DNA of 64,000 nt from Shewanella corallii (GCF_023349125.1 NZ_JAKIKT010000003.1:62001-126000), one strand, 5' to 3'. Counted from the stretch's first letter, positions 1 through 9,455 are shown. Notes: generated from the letters alone by a model not told the origin. Numbers and translations: made by a program.

Positions 1-555
1 GAAGCGCTGTCAGCACTTTGCCAATATTGGGCCAAAGGAAGTGAACCTGTCCATGCCCTGATACCAAAAGGTCGCAGCTTTAACAGCCTGCAATCCCTGT
101 TGCCCTGTGATATTGACCAACTGGTACCGGGACAACAGCTTAGCCAGGGAAATCTCACTATCCACGTGCTGCCGATGACAGACCAACAAGGGTATGACCG
201 CCTGCTGTGGAGCTGTGACTTCAATATCGTGCGGGGGGAAGACTCTTTCCTTAGGGCCCAATGGGCCGCCAGACCTTTCATTTGGCATATATATCAACAG
301 GAAGATGATTATCATCTGGTAAAATTAGAAGCTTTTATGCGACTTTACTGCGATAATCTGGCCTTTGAGTCTGCTGAAGGCTGGCGACAACTGAATCTGG
401 CTTTCAACCAGCAGCGCACAGATGCTGTGGTTGAACAGTGGCAAAACATTAATTCTGTTGGTGTGGACCTGTTGGCCCATGCCAAACAATGGCCAATCGA
501 TGCTTTAAAGACGGTAGATTTAGCCTCACGGCTAGTGCAATTCGTCCAAAAATAG
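1..555 (+). CDS. earP: EarP, EF-P arginine rhamnosyltransferase (3' part)
   Basis: The reading frame is open from the first base of the window, so only the C-terminal 184 residues are present. They contain the family signature FNIVRGEDSFLRAQWA followed by RPFIWHIYQQ, the nucleotide-sugar binding part of the GT-B fold of EarP (formerly DUF2331). EarP transfers rhamnose from dTDP-rhamnose to an arginine of translation factor EF-P in the cytoplasm. The next gene, 49 nt downstream, is efp with the acceptor arginine, so enzyme and substrate are adjacent. The TTG at 100 is an internal codon, not a start. Confidence 0.93.
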   Translation, partial: EALSALCQYWAKGSEPVHALIPKGRSFNSLQSLLPCDIDQLVPGQQLSQGNLTIHVLPMTDQQGYDRLLWSCDFNIVRGEDSFLRAQWAARPFIWHIYQQEDDYHLVKLEAFMRLYCDNLAFESAEGWRQLNLAFNQQRTDAVVEQWQNINSVGVDLLAHAKQWPIDALKTVDLASRLVQFVQK

Positions 556-604
556 TTAAGATACCGCCTTATAGTAAAACGTCCAATATATAGGAAATTT
601 AGCA

Positions 605-1168
605 ATGAAAACTGCTCATGAAATCCGTCCAGGTAACGTGATCATGTTTAACGACAGCCCATGGGTTGTACAGAAGACTGAAACTACCCGTTCCGGCCGT
701 AACGCTGCTATCGTGAAAATGAAACTGAAGCACGTTCTGATCGACTCCTCCACTGAAACCACCTTCAAAGGTGAAGACAAGATGGACGTAATCGTTCTGG
801 AGCGTCTGGACTGCACTTACTCTTACTACGCAGATCCTATGTACGTATTCATGGATTCTGAGTACAACCAGTACGACGTTGAAGCTGACAACATGGGCGA
901 CGCTGCCAAGTACATCGTTGACGGCATGACTGAAGAGTGTCAGGTAACCTTCTACGAAGGTAAGGCTATCTCTGTTGAACTGCCTACCACCATCGTTCGT
1001 GAAGTTGGCTACACTGAGCCAGCTGCTCGTGGTGATACCTCTGGCAAGGTAATGAAGCCTGCCAAGATCGTTGGAAGCGATCTGGAAGTGATGGTTGCTG
1101 AATTCGTTAAAGAAGGCGACAAGATCGAAATCGACACCCGTACCGGTGAATTCAAGAAGCGCGTTTAA
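605..1168 (+). CDS. efp: Translation elongation factor P
   Basis: The 187-residue protein has the usual EF-P length and three beta-barrel domains. EF-P enters the ribosomal E site and relieves stalling at polyproline stretches. The loop that reaches the peptidyl-transferase centre reads TTRSGRNAA, with Arg32 at the tip, which is the type modified by EarP rather than the lysine type modified by EpmA/B. The start ATG follows an AGGA element by about 7 nt. The codon use is strongly biased, as expected for an abundant translation factor. A strong terminator follows the gene. Confidence 0.98.
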   Translation: MKTAHEIRPGNVIMFNDSPWVVQKTETTRSGRNAAIVKMKLKHVLIDSSTETTFKGEDKMDVIVLERLDCTYSYYADPMYVFMDSEYNQYDVEADNMGDAAKYIVDGMTEECQVTFYEGKAISVELPTTIVREVGYTEPAARGDTSGKVMKPAKIVGSDLEVMVAEFVKEGDKIEIDTRTGEFKKRV

Positions 1169-1187
1169 TTCCGCCCTCTGAATATTG

Positions 1188-1217
1188 AAAACCAGCGCCA
1201 ACGCGCTGGTTTTTTTG
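1188..1217 (+). terminator. Rho-independent terminator of efp
   Basis: An inverted repeat ACCAGCGC/GCGCTGGT with a 4-nt loop, extended by A/T pairs and followed by a run of seven T, lies 20 nt after the efp stop. Confidence 0.92.
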
Positions 1218-1473
1218 TATCCGCAGAGCCGAAACTCGCAAGTGTCTTTACCCCCCTCTCATGATTAATCGATAGACCCGCTCAATCAAAACCTTCATAG
1301 CTGCTAACAAACATTGATAATGCAATGACTGCGCCGAGCAATAAGGTGGCCAGACAAATGGCCAGCGAGATTCAGGATGGAGGGATAAATCAGGGATTGA
1401 ACATGCCCATCTGAAGATGGCTGAAAGGATATATTTGAACAGGTCGCCATCCCTGGCCACCTTGGCTAATGCA

Positions 1474-2757
1474 TTAACTCTTTGCTGAAGTCAAAACCTC
1501 AGGACCACCGACCTCAGAGGCAGATTCCACCAGTGTAGCTTTGGTTTCCAAAGCACGCTTTCTGAATGCCGCCTGAGTCATCATCAGACATACCATGAGT
1601 GCCAGCGACATAATGCCTACAGAAGCAAAATAGGCCAGCTCATAGGTACCGGTTGAGTCCACAGCGAACGCAGCAATAATAGGGCCGATAAACCCGCTGA
1701 CACCCCAGGAGGTGTAAACCACGCCATAGTTGGTGCCATAGTTTTTCAGGCCATAGAAGTTGGCGGTCAAAGACGGGAAAACTGCTGGCAAAGTACCGTA
1801 ACTGACACCAGCGAGCGCCGCGCCAAGCATCATCCCCATTTCACCCGCGTAATATGGGAACATCAACATATTGGCAATCTGCAGCACAAATGAGATGCCC
1901 AGGGTCGACAGCCCACCAATTTTATCGTTAAGCCACCCGGCACCGACACGGCCAAAGGTATTGAACAGGGCCAGGATAACGACCAGATGCGCGGCACCTG
2001 CCATATCTGTCTGAACAGCGGCGATGGATGTGATATTGCCGATAATCATCAGACCAGTTGATGACGCACACAGGTACATAAACCACAGGCCATAGAATTG
2101 GGGTGTACGCATCATGCCGCGCCAATTGATCTCTTCGCGGATAGGCTGTTGCTTCTGGACTGCATCGCCATTATCCGCAGCCACATAACCTTGAGGGGGA
2201 TTGGTGATGGTACAGGCCAGCGGCACAGCGATTAGCAGCAGCGCAGCACCCAAGAAGATAAATGCCTTTTCAATTCCCCAACCACCAATGAGGGTGGTGA
2301 TCAGAGGTGCCAGATACACACCGGCCAATCCAAAGCCTGCGGCAATCAGACCATTAACCAAACCCCGACGGGAAGGCGCAAACCACTTCATGGCTGCGGG
2401 CGCTAAACAGGCATAGGCAAAGCCAATACCACCCCCGGCGATCAGACCAAAGCTGACAATCAGCATATCCGGTGTGGTGCCAAAGCCGGATGCAATCAAA
2501 CCAATACCGGAAAGCAAGGTACCGGCAATCAATACGCGACGTGGCCCAAATCTGTCCTGAATTATCCCGGCCAACAACAGTGAAATGGAGAAAGTGACAA
2601 TGGCAATGGTGTATGGCATGGACGCTTCGGCGTTGCTCCAGCCAAGATCCATCACCAGTGCTTTTTTAAATACACTCCAGGTAAAAAGAATACCAATACA
2701 CAAATTAATGCAGAAACCCGCAATCAGGATCTGCCTGGCTCGACTCAGCGTTTTCAT
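1474..2757 (-). CDS. MFS transporter, oxalate/formate antiporter (OFA) family
   Basis: A 427-residue inner-membrane protein with 12 predicted hydrophobic helices. The N-terminus GFCINLCIGILFTWSVF and the loop QDRFGPRR after helix 2 are typical of the OFA branch of the major facilitator superfamily, which includes OxlT and E. coli YhjX. It probably moves a small carboxylate such as formate, oxalate or pyruvate, but the substrate cannot be read from the sequence. The start ATG is preceded by GAGGCG at good spacing. It stands alone; the 434-nt upstream gap should hold its promoter. Confidence 0.85.
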   Translation of the reverse strand: MKTLSRARQILIAGFCINLCIGILFTWSVFKKALVMDLGWSNAEASMPYTIAIVTFSISLLLAGIIQDRFGPRRVLIAGTLLSGIGLIASGFGTTPDMLIVSFGLIAGGGIGFAYACLAPAAMKWFAPSRRGLVNGLIAAGFGLAGVYLAPLITTLIGGWGIEKAFIFLGAALLLIAVPLACTITNPPQGYVAADNGDAVQKQQPIREEINWRGMMRTPQFYGLWFMYLCASSTGLMIIGNITSIAAVQTDMAGAAHLVVILALFNTFGRVGAGWLNDKIGGLSTLGISFVLQIANMLMFPYYAGEMGMMLGAALAGVSYGTLPAVFPSLTANFYGLKNYGTNYGVVYTSWGVSGFIGPIIAAFAVDSTGTYELAYFASVGIMSLALMVCLMMTQAAFRKRALETKATLVESASEVGGPEVLTSAKS

Positions 2758-3191
2758 ATCGCCTCTTTTATATTTTCACCTCAACCCTGGCAGCACGTTA
2801 GATACAGCCAAAACAACCTGGTTACATAGTTTTTGATTAAGGCATTACTTATGAAGGCGGGGGATTCTAGCAGCAAGTGCAGAAAGGAAAGAAGCGTGAT
2901 TGATACATCTTTGAACATTTAAACCCAAGTTATTTTCATCACATTGTATTACTTGGTTTTTTTATCAAAACTCAGATGATAACAGCGATAGGCACATAGA
3001 AACCAATTGCAACAGCTGTTACGCTGCAGGCGATTTTATGATCGCCAAATGATAACAACATAAAAAGCGGCGGCATCCGGCGCTGATACATTTGCGGTTT
3101 ATAGCACAGAGTTGAAACATAAACTGCGAATGTCAAAGTCTCAAAACAGGAGATGACAGGTAAGATATCGAGCCTGTGATTTCCCCTTCCC
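2758..3191. other. 434-nt intergenic gap upstream of the MFS gene
   Basis: No convincing gene is present. A weak inverted repeat CCAAGT/ACTTGG with a 20-nt loop lies at 2925-2956 and is followed on the plus strand by seven T; it may be a poor terminator or a regulatory site. The leftward promoter of the MFS gene must lie here, but no clear -35/-10 pair or known operator was identified. A leftward open frame running from the ABM gene into this region is an out-of-frame shadow. Confidence 0.4.
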
Positions 3192-3497
3192 TCAAATGAT
3201 CTGTTTTTGGCTGAATTGATAACTGCGCTCAAGGCTAAGCACTTCCACCTGATAGTCCAGATACCACTGCGCCCTGCCCAATTGCTGTGCTTTAAGGTGC
3301 TGTGGATCACTCTTCCAATTCAGTATGTCCAGCTCTGTGCGCCAATAGGAAATCGCGACCTCCATCTCACCACTGCTGGCGGCGATAAAGTCGATACAAT
3401 GGTAGCGCTCAAATGCCAGTTCTCTCAGTTGCTGCACCATGGCAGCGTATTCATCACCCTGCTCTCCCGGTCTGGCTTTGAATATCACAACGAACAT
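3192..3497 (-). CDS. Antibiotic biosynthesis monooxygenase (ABM) fold protein
   Basis: A 101-residue protein starting MFVVIFKARPG, a dimeric ferredoxin-like fold typical of the ABM superfamily. The segment SGEMEVAISYWRTELDILNWKSDPQHLKAQQLGR matches the common small bacterial type, including the YW and W-x-x-D/H-L-x-A-Q positions. The chosen ATG at 3497 has TAAGGAGGAACAG directly upstream, which rules out the longer frame starting at 3533. The role is unknown; relatives act as quinol monooxygenases, haem-degrading enzymes or binding proteins. It lies 67 nt downstream of the nhaC-type gene, beyond a terminator. Confidence 0.8.
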   Translation of the reverse strand: MFVVIFKARPGEQGDEYAAMVQQLRELAFERYHCIDFIAASSGEMEVAISYWRTELDILNWKSDPQHLKAQQLGRAQWYLDYQVEVLSLERSYQFSQKQII

Positions 3498-3533
3498 CTG
3501 TTCCTCCTTACTCCGTAAGTCCCAGGCGGACAT

Positions 3534-3558
3534 GAAAAAGCCGCCCTGGGGCGGCTTT
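3534..3558 (-). terminator. Terminator of the NhaC-type gene
   Basis: The inverted repeat AAAGCCGCC/GGCGGCTTT with a 4-nt loop is followed on the minus strand by a T run. It lies just after the antiporter stop and just before the ABM-protein start. Confidence 0.85.
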
Positions 3559-3564
3559 ATAAAC

Positions 3565-4947
3565 TTATGCCAACATGATAAATCCGGCGAAGGCGACCAC
3601 CGCCGCGATTAAGGCGTAGGGCAACTGCGTCACCCCATGACTCACCAGATTACAACCCGATCCCTGAGCCGCCAAAACGGTTGAGTCGGAATAGAAGCAG
3701 GCCTGAGAGCCAAATGATGATGCGGATAGCAAGGCCCCTATCACCAGCGGAATATCAGCGCCGACCGAATGGGCCAAAGGCATCACAATCGGAATAGATA
3801 CCGCAAAGATGCCCCAGCTGGAGCCGGTCGCGAAAGCCAGTCCCGCCATAGCCACAAATACCACAGCCGGCAACATCTGCGCGGTCATATAGGGACTGAG
3901 GCTATTGATAACATATTGGGGAAGCTGCAGCATGTCACACACATCTTTAAAGATAAACGCGGCGGTAACGGTACCGATTGCCGGCAGCATGCTCTTAAAG
4001 CCGTCAATCATCTGATCCATCATCTCTGACAGTGGCATCAGACGCTGAACCGCATAGTAAGGCAGTGTGATAGCCAAGGTTGCCAGCAAACCCAGCCAAA
4101 CATCGATATCAAAATAGATGGTAAAGGCCACCAGCAGTAAAATCGGCACAAAGAAGTTATGCAACTTGCCATGGGTATCGGCATTGGCAAACTCCTCTTC
4201 AATCGCCTTTAGGGCATACTCGTCAGATGTCTGCACCTGCTCAAGATCCACCTGTTTAAGTGCAGGAGCTCCTTGAGCGGCCATTAACTGAGCTTTTTTC
4301 ATCGGGCCCATTGCCGGCACCACACCAAGGATCACCAGCACCACCATGCCCACCGCCAGCCAGGCGTAAAGCATATAAGGAATGGCCTGCATATAGACAG
4401 CAATGCCCTGTCCTTCCGCCGCAACACCATTGTCCACCAGCAAACCACCAAAGAACACCGCCCAGGTCGACAACGGAACCAACACACAAATGGGTGCCGC
4501 AGTTGAATCTACAACATAAGCAAGCATTTCCCGGGAGACTTTAAATTTATCTGTCACCCGTTTCATGGTGGAGCCCACAGTCAGGGCATTAAGGTAATCG
4601 TCGATAAAGATAATGACCCCGAGAATAAAGGTCATAAAAAGTGATGATCTCGGTCCTTTGGCAAACTTCAGCGCGAATCGACCAAAGGCCATGGCGCCGC
4701 CGGTTCGCACCAGAAGCGCAATCAACGCACCAAAACTACCACAAACCAGGATCAGCCAGCCTATGGTTTCATCACCCATGACTTTGAGAGAGATTTCGGA
4801 GAAGTTATTCAATATCGCTTTGGGATCGACCAACAACAGGCCAACCAAAGCACCGATAACCAGAGAAAGGATGGGACGACGCAGCCAAATGGCCAGGGTT
4901 AATACCACAGCAGGTGGAATAAGACTTAACGCAGTCGGCTCAGACAT
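3565..4947 (-). CDS. NhaC-family Na+/H+ antiporter-like permease
   Basis: A 460-residue polytopic inner-membrane protein with about 11-12 helices, in the NhaC/Na_H_antiporter family (PF03553). The family loops IIFIDDYLNALTVGSTMKR, STAAPICVLVPLSTWAVFF and GSSWGIFAVSIPIVMP are clear. Members exchange Na+ for H+ or couple these ions to organic acids and amino acids (e.g. MleN malate/lactate exchange), so the substrate is open. I chose the ATG at 4947 (MSEPTALS), with GAGG about 10 nt upstream; the frame extends 11 codons further but without a matching ribosome site. Confidence 0.83.
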   Translation of the reverse strand: MSEPTALSLIPPAVVLTLAIWLRRPILSLVIGALVGLLLVDPKAILNNFSEISLKVMGDETIGWLILVCGSFGALIALLVRTGGAMAFGRFALKFAKGPRSSLFMTFILGVIIFIDDYLNALTVGSTMKRVTDKFKVSREMLAYVVDSTAAPICVLVPLSTWAVFFGGLLVDNGVAAEGQGIAVYMQAIPYMLYAWLAVGMVVLVILGVVPAMGPMKKAQLMAAQGAPALKQVDLEQVQTSDEYALKAIEEEFANADTHGKLHNFFVPILLLVAFTIYFDIDVWLGLLATLAITLPYYAVQRLMPLSEMMDQMIDGFKSMLPAIGTVTAAFIFKDVCDMLQLPQYVINSLSPYMTAQMLPAVVFVAMAGLAFATGSSWGIFAVSIPIVMPLAHSVGADIPLVIGALLSASSFGSQACFYSDSTVLAAQGSGCNLVSHGVTQLPYALIAAVVAFAGFIMLA

Positions 4948-5500
4948 GCACTTAGGTCCTCTGTTTATTATTGCCTTCACAGGCTTGTTATAAGAAAAGT
5001 GCCACCGGTATAAACAGGTAACGCCGGGACACCTGTGCTGCTTTATGTTGGGGCATGCCTCCAGACGGTAAATTGCCGCTTTTGTTTTGCCTTGGTCAAA
5101 ACATCGCGCAGAAAATAAATCGCATTGAATAATGAGTCAACTTTAATTTGTTAAAATGCAGGTCAAAAGATGATAAGACATGGCTAATAAAGTGGTAACC
5201 TCAAGCATGTGAAAGGATTTTCTCAGCCCATCATCCATGGAGTTGTGACTGAATAGATAACAAAGATAAACCGCAGGATATAAGGGGAAAGCGCATTTAC
5301 CCTGACGCCAATGACAGCAAAACGCCATTAAGCAGTGGATTACCCTACTCAAAGGGCGTCAAACGCAAAAGATCAGCATTTTACTCTACGTGAAGTGCCT
5401 TATATTTTCGATTATTTTATTCAAGTACCCTTTCAGAACCTCCGGTTTTCCTATATCTTGCACTGAGTTAACTCTGTATTTGCGTATTTTTGAGGTAATA
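4948..5500. other. 553-nt divergent intergenic region (nhaC-type / alaA)
   Basis: This region separates the leftward antiporter gene from rightward alaA and should hold both promoters. A short inverted repeat GTTTTG/CAAAAC with a 7-nt loop lies at 5084-5102. No convincing small gene, RNA gene or recognised operator was found. The open frame that precedes alaA in phase (from 5390) is not supported as coding: its residues do not resemble AlaA N-termini. Confidence 0.4.
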
Positions 5501-6715
5501 GTGCGCCCGGTCATCAAATCAAACAAACTGGATACTGTCTGCTATGACATTCGAGGTCCGGTTCATAAAGAAGCCCGCCGTCTGGAAGACGAAGGTCACC
5601 GGATCCTGAAACTGAATATTGGTAACCCTGCCCCCTTTGGCTTTGAAGCGCCGGAAGAGATTGTCCGCGACGTTATTTTGAATCTGCCAAGTGCACAGGG
5701 TTACTGTGAATCCAAAGGTCTGTTTTCTGCCCGTAAAGCGATTGTCCAGCATTACCAATCCCAGGGGATTCGTAGCGTCGATATCGATGACATCTATATT
5801 GGTAACGGCGTATCTGAACTGATCCTCATGGCATTGCAGGGCCTGCTCAATACAGGTGATGAAGTGCTGATCCCGGCACCTGACTATCCACTGTGGACAG
5901 CATCAGCGCACCTGGCCGGCGGTAAGGCGATTCACTATCGTTGTGACGAAGAGTCTGACTGGTTCCCGGATCTGGACGATATACGCAGCAAAATCACGCC
6001 TCGCACCCGTGCGCTGGTGATGATTAACCCGAATAACCCAACGGGTGCGGTATACAGCCGTGAGTTGATTCTGGAAATTATCGAAATCTGTCGTCAACAT
6101 GATCTGATCCTGTTCGCCGATGAGATCTACGACAAGATTCTGTATGACGGTGCTCAGCACATTCCTGCTGCCAGCTTGTCTGAAGATATTCTGACCGTGA
6201 CCTTTAATGGCCTGTCAAAAGCCTATCGCGCCGCCGGTTTCCGTGTCGGCTGGATGATGCTTACGGGTAACCTCAAGGATGCTCGCAGCTATATCGAAGG
6301 TCTGGATATGCTGGCGTCCATGCGTCTTTGCGCCAACGTGCCTAACCAGCATGCTATCCAAACCGCACTGGGTGGTTATCAGAGTATCAACGAACTGGTA
6401 CTGCCATTGGGACGCCTCGCCCAGCAACGTGATACCTGTTACGAACTGCTGAACAGCATTCCCGGTGTCAGCTGCAAAAAGCCAAAAGGCGCTCTGTATG
6501 CCTTCCCTAAGCTGGATACCAAGAAGTTTAATATCCGGGACGATGAGAAGCTGGTATTGGATCTGCTGAATGAGAAGAAAATTCTGCTGGTTCAGGGCAC
6601 CGCATTTAACTGGCCAGAGCCGGACCACCTGCGGGTAGTGTTCCTGCCCTGGAAAGAAGATCTGCAGAAAGCCATGACTGAGTTTGGTAGCTTCCTCGAA
6701 ACATACCAACAGTAA
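5501..6715 (+). CDS. alaA: Alanine-synthesising glutamate-pyruvate aminotransferase AlaA
   Basis: A 404-residue PLP enzyme of fold type I that makes alanine from pyruvate and glutamate. It aligns along its whole length with E. coli AlaA (405 aa), sharing KLNIGNPAPFGF, AQGYC, PAPDYPLWTA, INPNNPTGAVYS, FADEIYDKILYD and the Schiff-base lysine motif NGLSKAYRAAGFRVGW. I chose the GTG at 5501, preceded by TGAGGTAATA, because it gives the family N-terminus; an in-frame ATG at 5390 would add 37 unrelated residues. A terminator follows. Confidence 0.93.
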   Translation: MRPVIKSNKLDTVCYDIRGPVHKEARRLEDEGHRILKLNIGNPAPFGFEAPEEIVRDVILNLPSAQGYCESKGLFSARKAIVQHYQSQGIRSVDIDDIYIGNGVSELILMALQGLLNTGDEVLIPAPDYPLWTASAHLAGGKAIHYRCDEESDWFPDLDDIRSKITPRTRALVMINPNNPTGAVYSRELILEIIEICRQHDLILFADEIYDKILYDGAQHIPAASLSEDILTVTFNGLSKAYRAAGFRVGWMMLTGNLKDARSYIEGLDMLASMRLCANVPNQHAIQTALGGYQSINELVLPLGRLAQQRDTCYELLNSIPGVSCKKPKGALYAFPKLDTKKFNIRDDEKLVLDLLNEKKILLVQGTAFNWPEPDHLRVVFLPWKEDLQKAMTEFGSFLETYQQ

Positions 6716-6734
6716 ATTCAGCAGCTTATTTTAT

Positions 6735-6761
6735 AAAAGCCACCTTAGGGTGGCTTTTTTG
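6735..6761 (+). terminator. Terminator of alaA
   Basis: AAAGCCACC/GGTGGCTTT stem with a TTAG loop followed by six T, 20 nt after the alaA stop. Confidence 0.92.
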
Positions 6762-6816
6762 TTGGTGATATACAGGTTAACCTTAAATCAGTACCCGCAG
6801 TTTATGGAACACCTCT

Positions 6817-7422
6817 ATGAAAAGCAGTTTTCTTGCCTGGATCCATCGCATGCCTCTGATTAAACGCTGGGCACTCATGCATTGCGTTAAAAAAGAGAAT
6901 ATCGCCGAGCACTCCCATCAGGTCGCCGTCATTGCCCATATGCTGGCGGTTATCCGTAACACCTATTTCGATGGTGAACTCATCCCTGAACGTGCCGCTA
7001 CTCTGGCGCTCTATCATGAGTGTTCAGAGACCAAGTTGCAGGACATCAACCATGTCACCAAATATCACAACCCTGAGTTGACCAAAGAGTTTAAAAAGCT
7101 TGAAGAGATGGCTGAGCAGGATTGCGTCAACACCCTGCCCCCTGAGCTCAGAGAGATATTCAGACCTTTGATTGTGCAAAATGAAGTAGACCCTGAATAT
7201 AAGAAGCTGGTGAAAGCCGCCGACCTTATTTCGGCCTATATCAAAGCAATGGATGAGATGCGTTTCGGTAACGACGAATTTGCACATGTCAAAATTCGGC
7301 TTGGGGAGATGCTATTGTATTATCGAGAGCAGTTGCCTGAAGTGGAATACTTTCTGGAAACCTTCAGCGACAGCTGTTTTGTCTCGGTAGACAGGTTATC
7401 TGCTGAAGACCATCAGGCTTAA
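6817..7422 (+). CDS. yfbR: YfbR-like HD-domain 5'-deoxynucleotidase (variant HD motif)
   Basis: A 201-residue HD-superfamily protein aligning with E. coli YfbR, which removes phosphate from deoxynucleoside 5'-monophosphates. The first metal histidine (EHSHQVAV, His32) and the late aspartate (KAADLISAY) are present. The defining HD doublet, however, reads His67-Glu68 (YHECSE) instead of His-Asp, and the GDLPTPVKY segment is replaced by QDINHVTKY. Glu71 and Asp76, equivalent to catalytic YfbR residues, remain. It ends 9 nt before dgt, so the two are probably co-transcribed. Activity is likely but altered metal use is possible. Confidence 0.85.
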   Translation: MKSSFLAWIHRMPLIKRWALMHCVKKENIAEHSHQVAVIAHMLAVIRNTYFDGELIPERAATLALYHECSETKLQDINHVTKYHNPELTKEFKKLEEMAEQDCVNTLPPELREIFRPLIVQNEVDPEYKKLVKAADLISAYIKAMDEMRFGNDEFAHVKIRLGEMLLYYREQLPEVEYFLETFSDSCFVSVDRLSAEDHQA

Positions 7423-7431
7423 GGAGAGGCA

Positions 7432-8763
7432 GTGAACATTAATCCCCAATGGCAGGCACGCCGACTGGCTGAAGATAAATTACGAAGAAACGATGAGCGC
7501 AGCCCGTTTCAAAGAGACAGAGCGCGTATCCTGCACAGTGCAGCTTTCCGGCGGCTGCAGGCCAAAACCCAGGTGTTGGGCGTGGGGATGAATGATTTTT
7601 ATCGCACCAGACTGACCCATTCACTGGAAGTGGCACAAATTGGTACCGGGATTTGTGCGCAGCTTAAACGCAAACATCCTGATTATGCCTGGCTGATGGA
7701 CTCCACCAGCTTGATTGAGGCTCTGTGCCTGGCTCACGACATTGGCCACCCCCCATTTGGTCACGGCGGTGAAGTCGCGCTTAACTATATGATGCGTGAT
7801 CACGGTGGATTTGAAGGCAATGGCCAGACCTTCAGAATTCTCACCCGCCTGGAGCCCTATACCCAGCATTATGGGATGAACCTGAGCAGAAGGACCTTGC
7901 TGGGCATACTCAAGTATCCTGTCACTGCCGCTCATCTTGCCCCACAAATCCCTCAGGGTGCAGTAAAGCCCAATCATCAGGTGAGGCCTCAGGACTGGCC
8001 GCCGGTCAAAGCGGTTTACAATGACGACGGCGAAATTCTGGATTGGGTGCTGGGACCCGTGACAGATGCCGATAAGCAGGCTTTTTCCCGATATCAGGCC
8101 GCCAACGGTCACCTTCCGGGCAAATCCCTTTGTAAGTCACTGGATGCCACCATCATGGAGCTGGCAGATGATATCGCCTACGCAGTGCATGACCTGGAAG
8201 ATGCCATTGTGATGGGCATAGTTACCCGGGAACAATGGCAACAGGATATTACTCCATCCCTCAGAGCCAGTGAAGATGAATGGATCCGTCAGGAGCTGGC
8301 AGATATTGATGTCAGAATGTTCAACCCGGAGCACTACATCAGAAAAGACGCCATAGGCACTTTGGTTAATGGCTTCGTCACTGCAATCAACATTATCAAA
8401 CAAAACACCTTTGAAGACCCGTTACTGGAGTTTCAGGCCAGGCTTGAGCCCGCCTTCCATATCGTGCTGGAAGTCCTTAAACAGTTTGTTTTAAAACGCG
8501 TTGTAAGAAAGCCCGAAGTGCAGATGCTTGAGTATAAAGGACAGCAAATGCTGATGACGCTGTTTGAAGCACTTGCGTCAGATCCCATGCGCCTGTTACC
8601 GCTCAATACCCAACAAAGGTATCTGGAGTCACAGCAAAGTGAGGGCAACAGCATGCGGGTAATCGCAGACTATCTGTCAGGCATGACAGATGACTTTGCC
8701 GCCCGCCTCTACCGCCAGTTGTTTACCCCCAGCGTCGCTGACATTAATGGCCCTCTGATCTGA
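7432..8763 (+). CDS. dgt: dGTPase-family deoxynucleoside triphosphate triphosphohydrolase
   Basis: A 443-residue HD-domain enzyme that cleaves dNTPs to deoxynucleoside and triphosphate. Metal-site residues are visible: His63 in RLTHSLEV, the doublet His102-Asp103 in [14 protein letters not shown], and a later Asp in [12 protein letters not shown]. The start is GTG at 7432 after AAGGAGAGGCA. Coupling to yfbR, 9 nt upstream, suggests a shared role in dNTP pool control. Homologues from Shewanella putrefaciens and other bacteria act as anti-phage dGTPases by depleting dGTP (established for the family); whether this copy does so is inference. Confidence 0.93.
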   Translation: MNINPQWQARRLAEDKLRRNDERSPFQRDRARILHSAAFRRLQAKTQVLGVGMNDFYRTRLTHSLEVAQIGTGICAQLKRKHPDYAWLMDSTSLIEALCLAHDIGHPPFGHGGEVALNYMMRDHGGFEGNGQTFRILTRLEPYTQHYGMNLSRRTLLGILKYPVTAAHLAPQIPQGAVKPNHQVRPQDWPPVKAVYNDDGEILDWVLGPVTDADKQAFSRYQAANGHLPGKSLCKSLDATIMELADDIAYAVHDLEDAIVMGIVTREQWQQDITPSLRASEDEWIRQELADIDVRMFNPEHYIRKDAIGTLVNGFVTAINIIKQNTFEDPLLEFQARLEPAFHIVLEVLKQFVLKRVVRKPEVQMLEYKGQQMLMTLFEALASDPMRLLPLNTQQRYLESQQSEGNSMRVIADYLSGMTDDFAARLYRQLFTPSVADINGPLI

Positions 8764-8784
8764 CGAGCTTTATACCGACATAAA

Positions 8785-8806
8785 AAACGCGCCATCAGGC
8801 GCGTTT
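8785..8806. terminator. Bidirectional terminator between dgt and ychE
   Basis: AAACGCGCC/GGCGCGTTT stem with an ATCA loop. Minus-strand transcripts from ychE meet a run of six T; the plus side is T-rich but interrupted. Confidence 0.85.
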
Positions 8807-8822
8807 GTTTCTTATGCAAGGC

Positions 8823-9455
8823 TTAGCCTATCAGGCTTGGAAACATGCCTTTAAAGCCAGCAGCTATCACTTCAATACCGATAGACAGCATAATCAAACC
8901 CATCAGACGGGTAATGACGTTAATCCCGGTTTTACCCAGAATCTTGTAGATCACTGACGCCATACGGAACAGCAGGAAACTCAGCAGACCAAACACCACT
9001 ACGGCGGCGGACATACCGGCCAGATTAACCCAGGTATTGTTCTCTGCGGCAAATACAATCACAGATGAAATAGCACCCGGACCTGCCATCAGTGGCAGCG
9101 CCAAAGGCACAACCGCTACAGATTCCATTGCAGAGGATTCGCCCACTTCCTCTTTATTACGCTTAACTTCACCCAGCTTACCTTGCAACATCGACATGGC
9201 AATAATGGCAATCAGAGTGCCGCCGGCAATACGGAACGCCGACAAACTGATACTGAACATATTCAGAATATGCTGACCGGCAAAGATGGTAACCAGCAGA
9301 ATAACCACCACAGCGATATTGGCTACTTTCGCAGTTTGGTTGCGCTCTGGCTCAGTTTGATGACTGGTCAAACTGACAAAAACAGGCAGCAGGCCTACAG
9401 GGTTGATGATGGCAACCAGACCCAGGAAAAATTTGATGTAAAGGGTAAAGTCCAA
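8823..9455 (-). CDS. ychE: MarC/YchE family inner-membrane protein
   Basis: A 210-residue protein with six predicted membrane helices, of the MarC family (UPF0056). Family motifs are FFLGLVAIINPVGLLPVF near the N-terminus and PLALPLMAGPGAISSVI in the middle. The biochemical role is not established; MarC itself is no longer thought to give multiple-antibiotic resistance. The divergent neighbour is adhE, the same arrangement as ychE-adhE in E. coli, which supports assignment to the YchE branch. Confidence 0.88.
   Translation of the reverse strand: MDFTLYIKFFLGLVAIINPVGLLPVFVSLTSHQTEPERNQTAKVANIAVVVILLVTIFAGQHILNMFSISLSAFRIAGGTLIAIIAMSMLQGKLGEVKRNKEEVGESSAMESVAVVPLALPLMAGPGAISSVIVFAAENNTWVNLAGMSAAVVVFGLLSFLLFRMASVIYKILGKTGINVITRLMGLIMLSIGIEVIAAGFKGMFPSLIG

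Noticed and set aside
1248..1460. A 70-codon leftward frame between efp and the MFS gene
   Set aside because: No ribosome site, no family resemblance and a low-complexity Trp/Pro/Ser composition. The 256-nt gap at 1218-1473 shows nothing else convincing.
5143..5352. A 69-codon leftward frame upstream of alaA
   Set aside because: No ribosome site and no family resemblance; it lies in a divergent promoter region.
5390..5500. N-terminal extension of AlaA from an upstream ATG
   Set aside because: The 37 added residues are unlike AlaA N-termini, and a GTG at 5501 with a good ribosome site gives the correct length.
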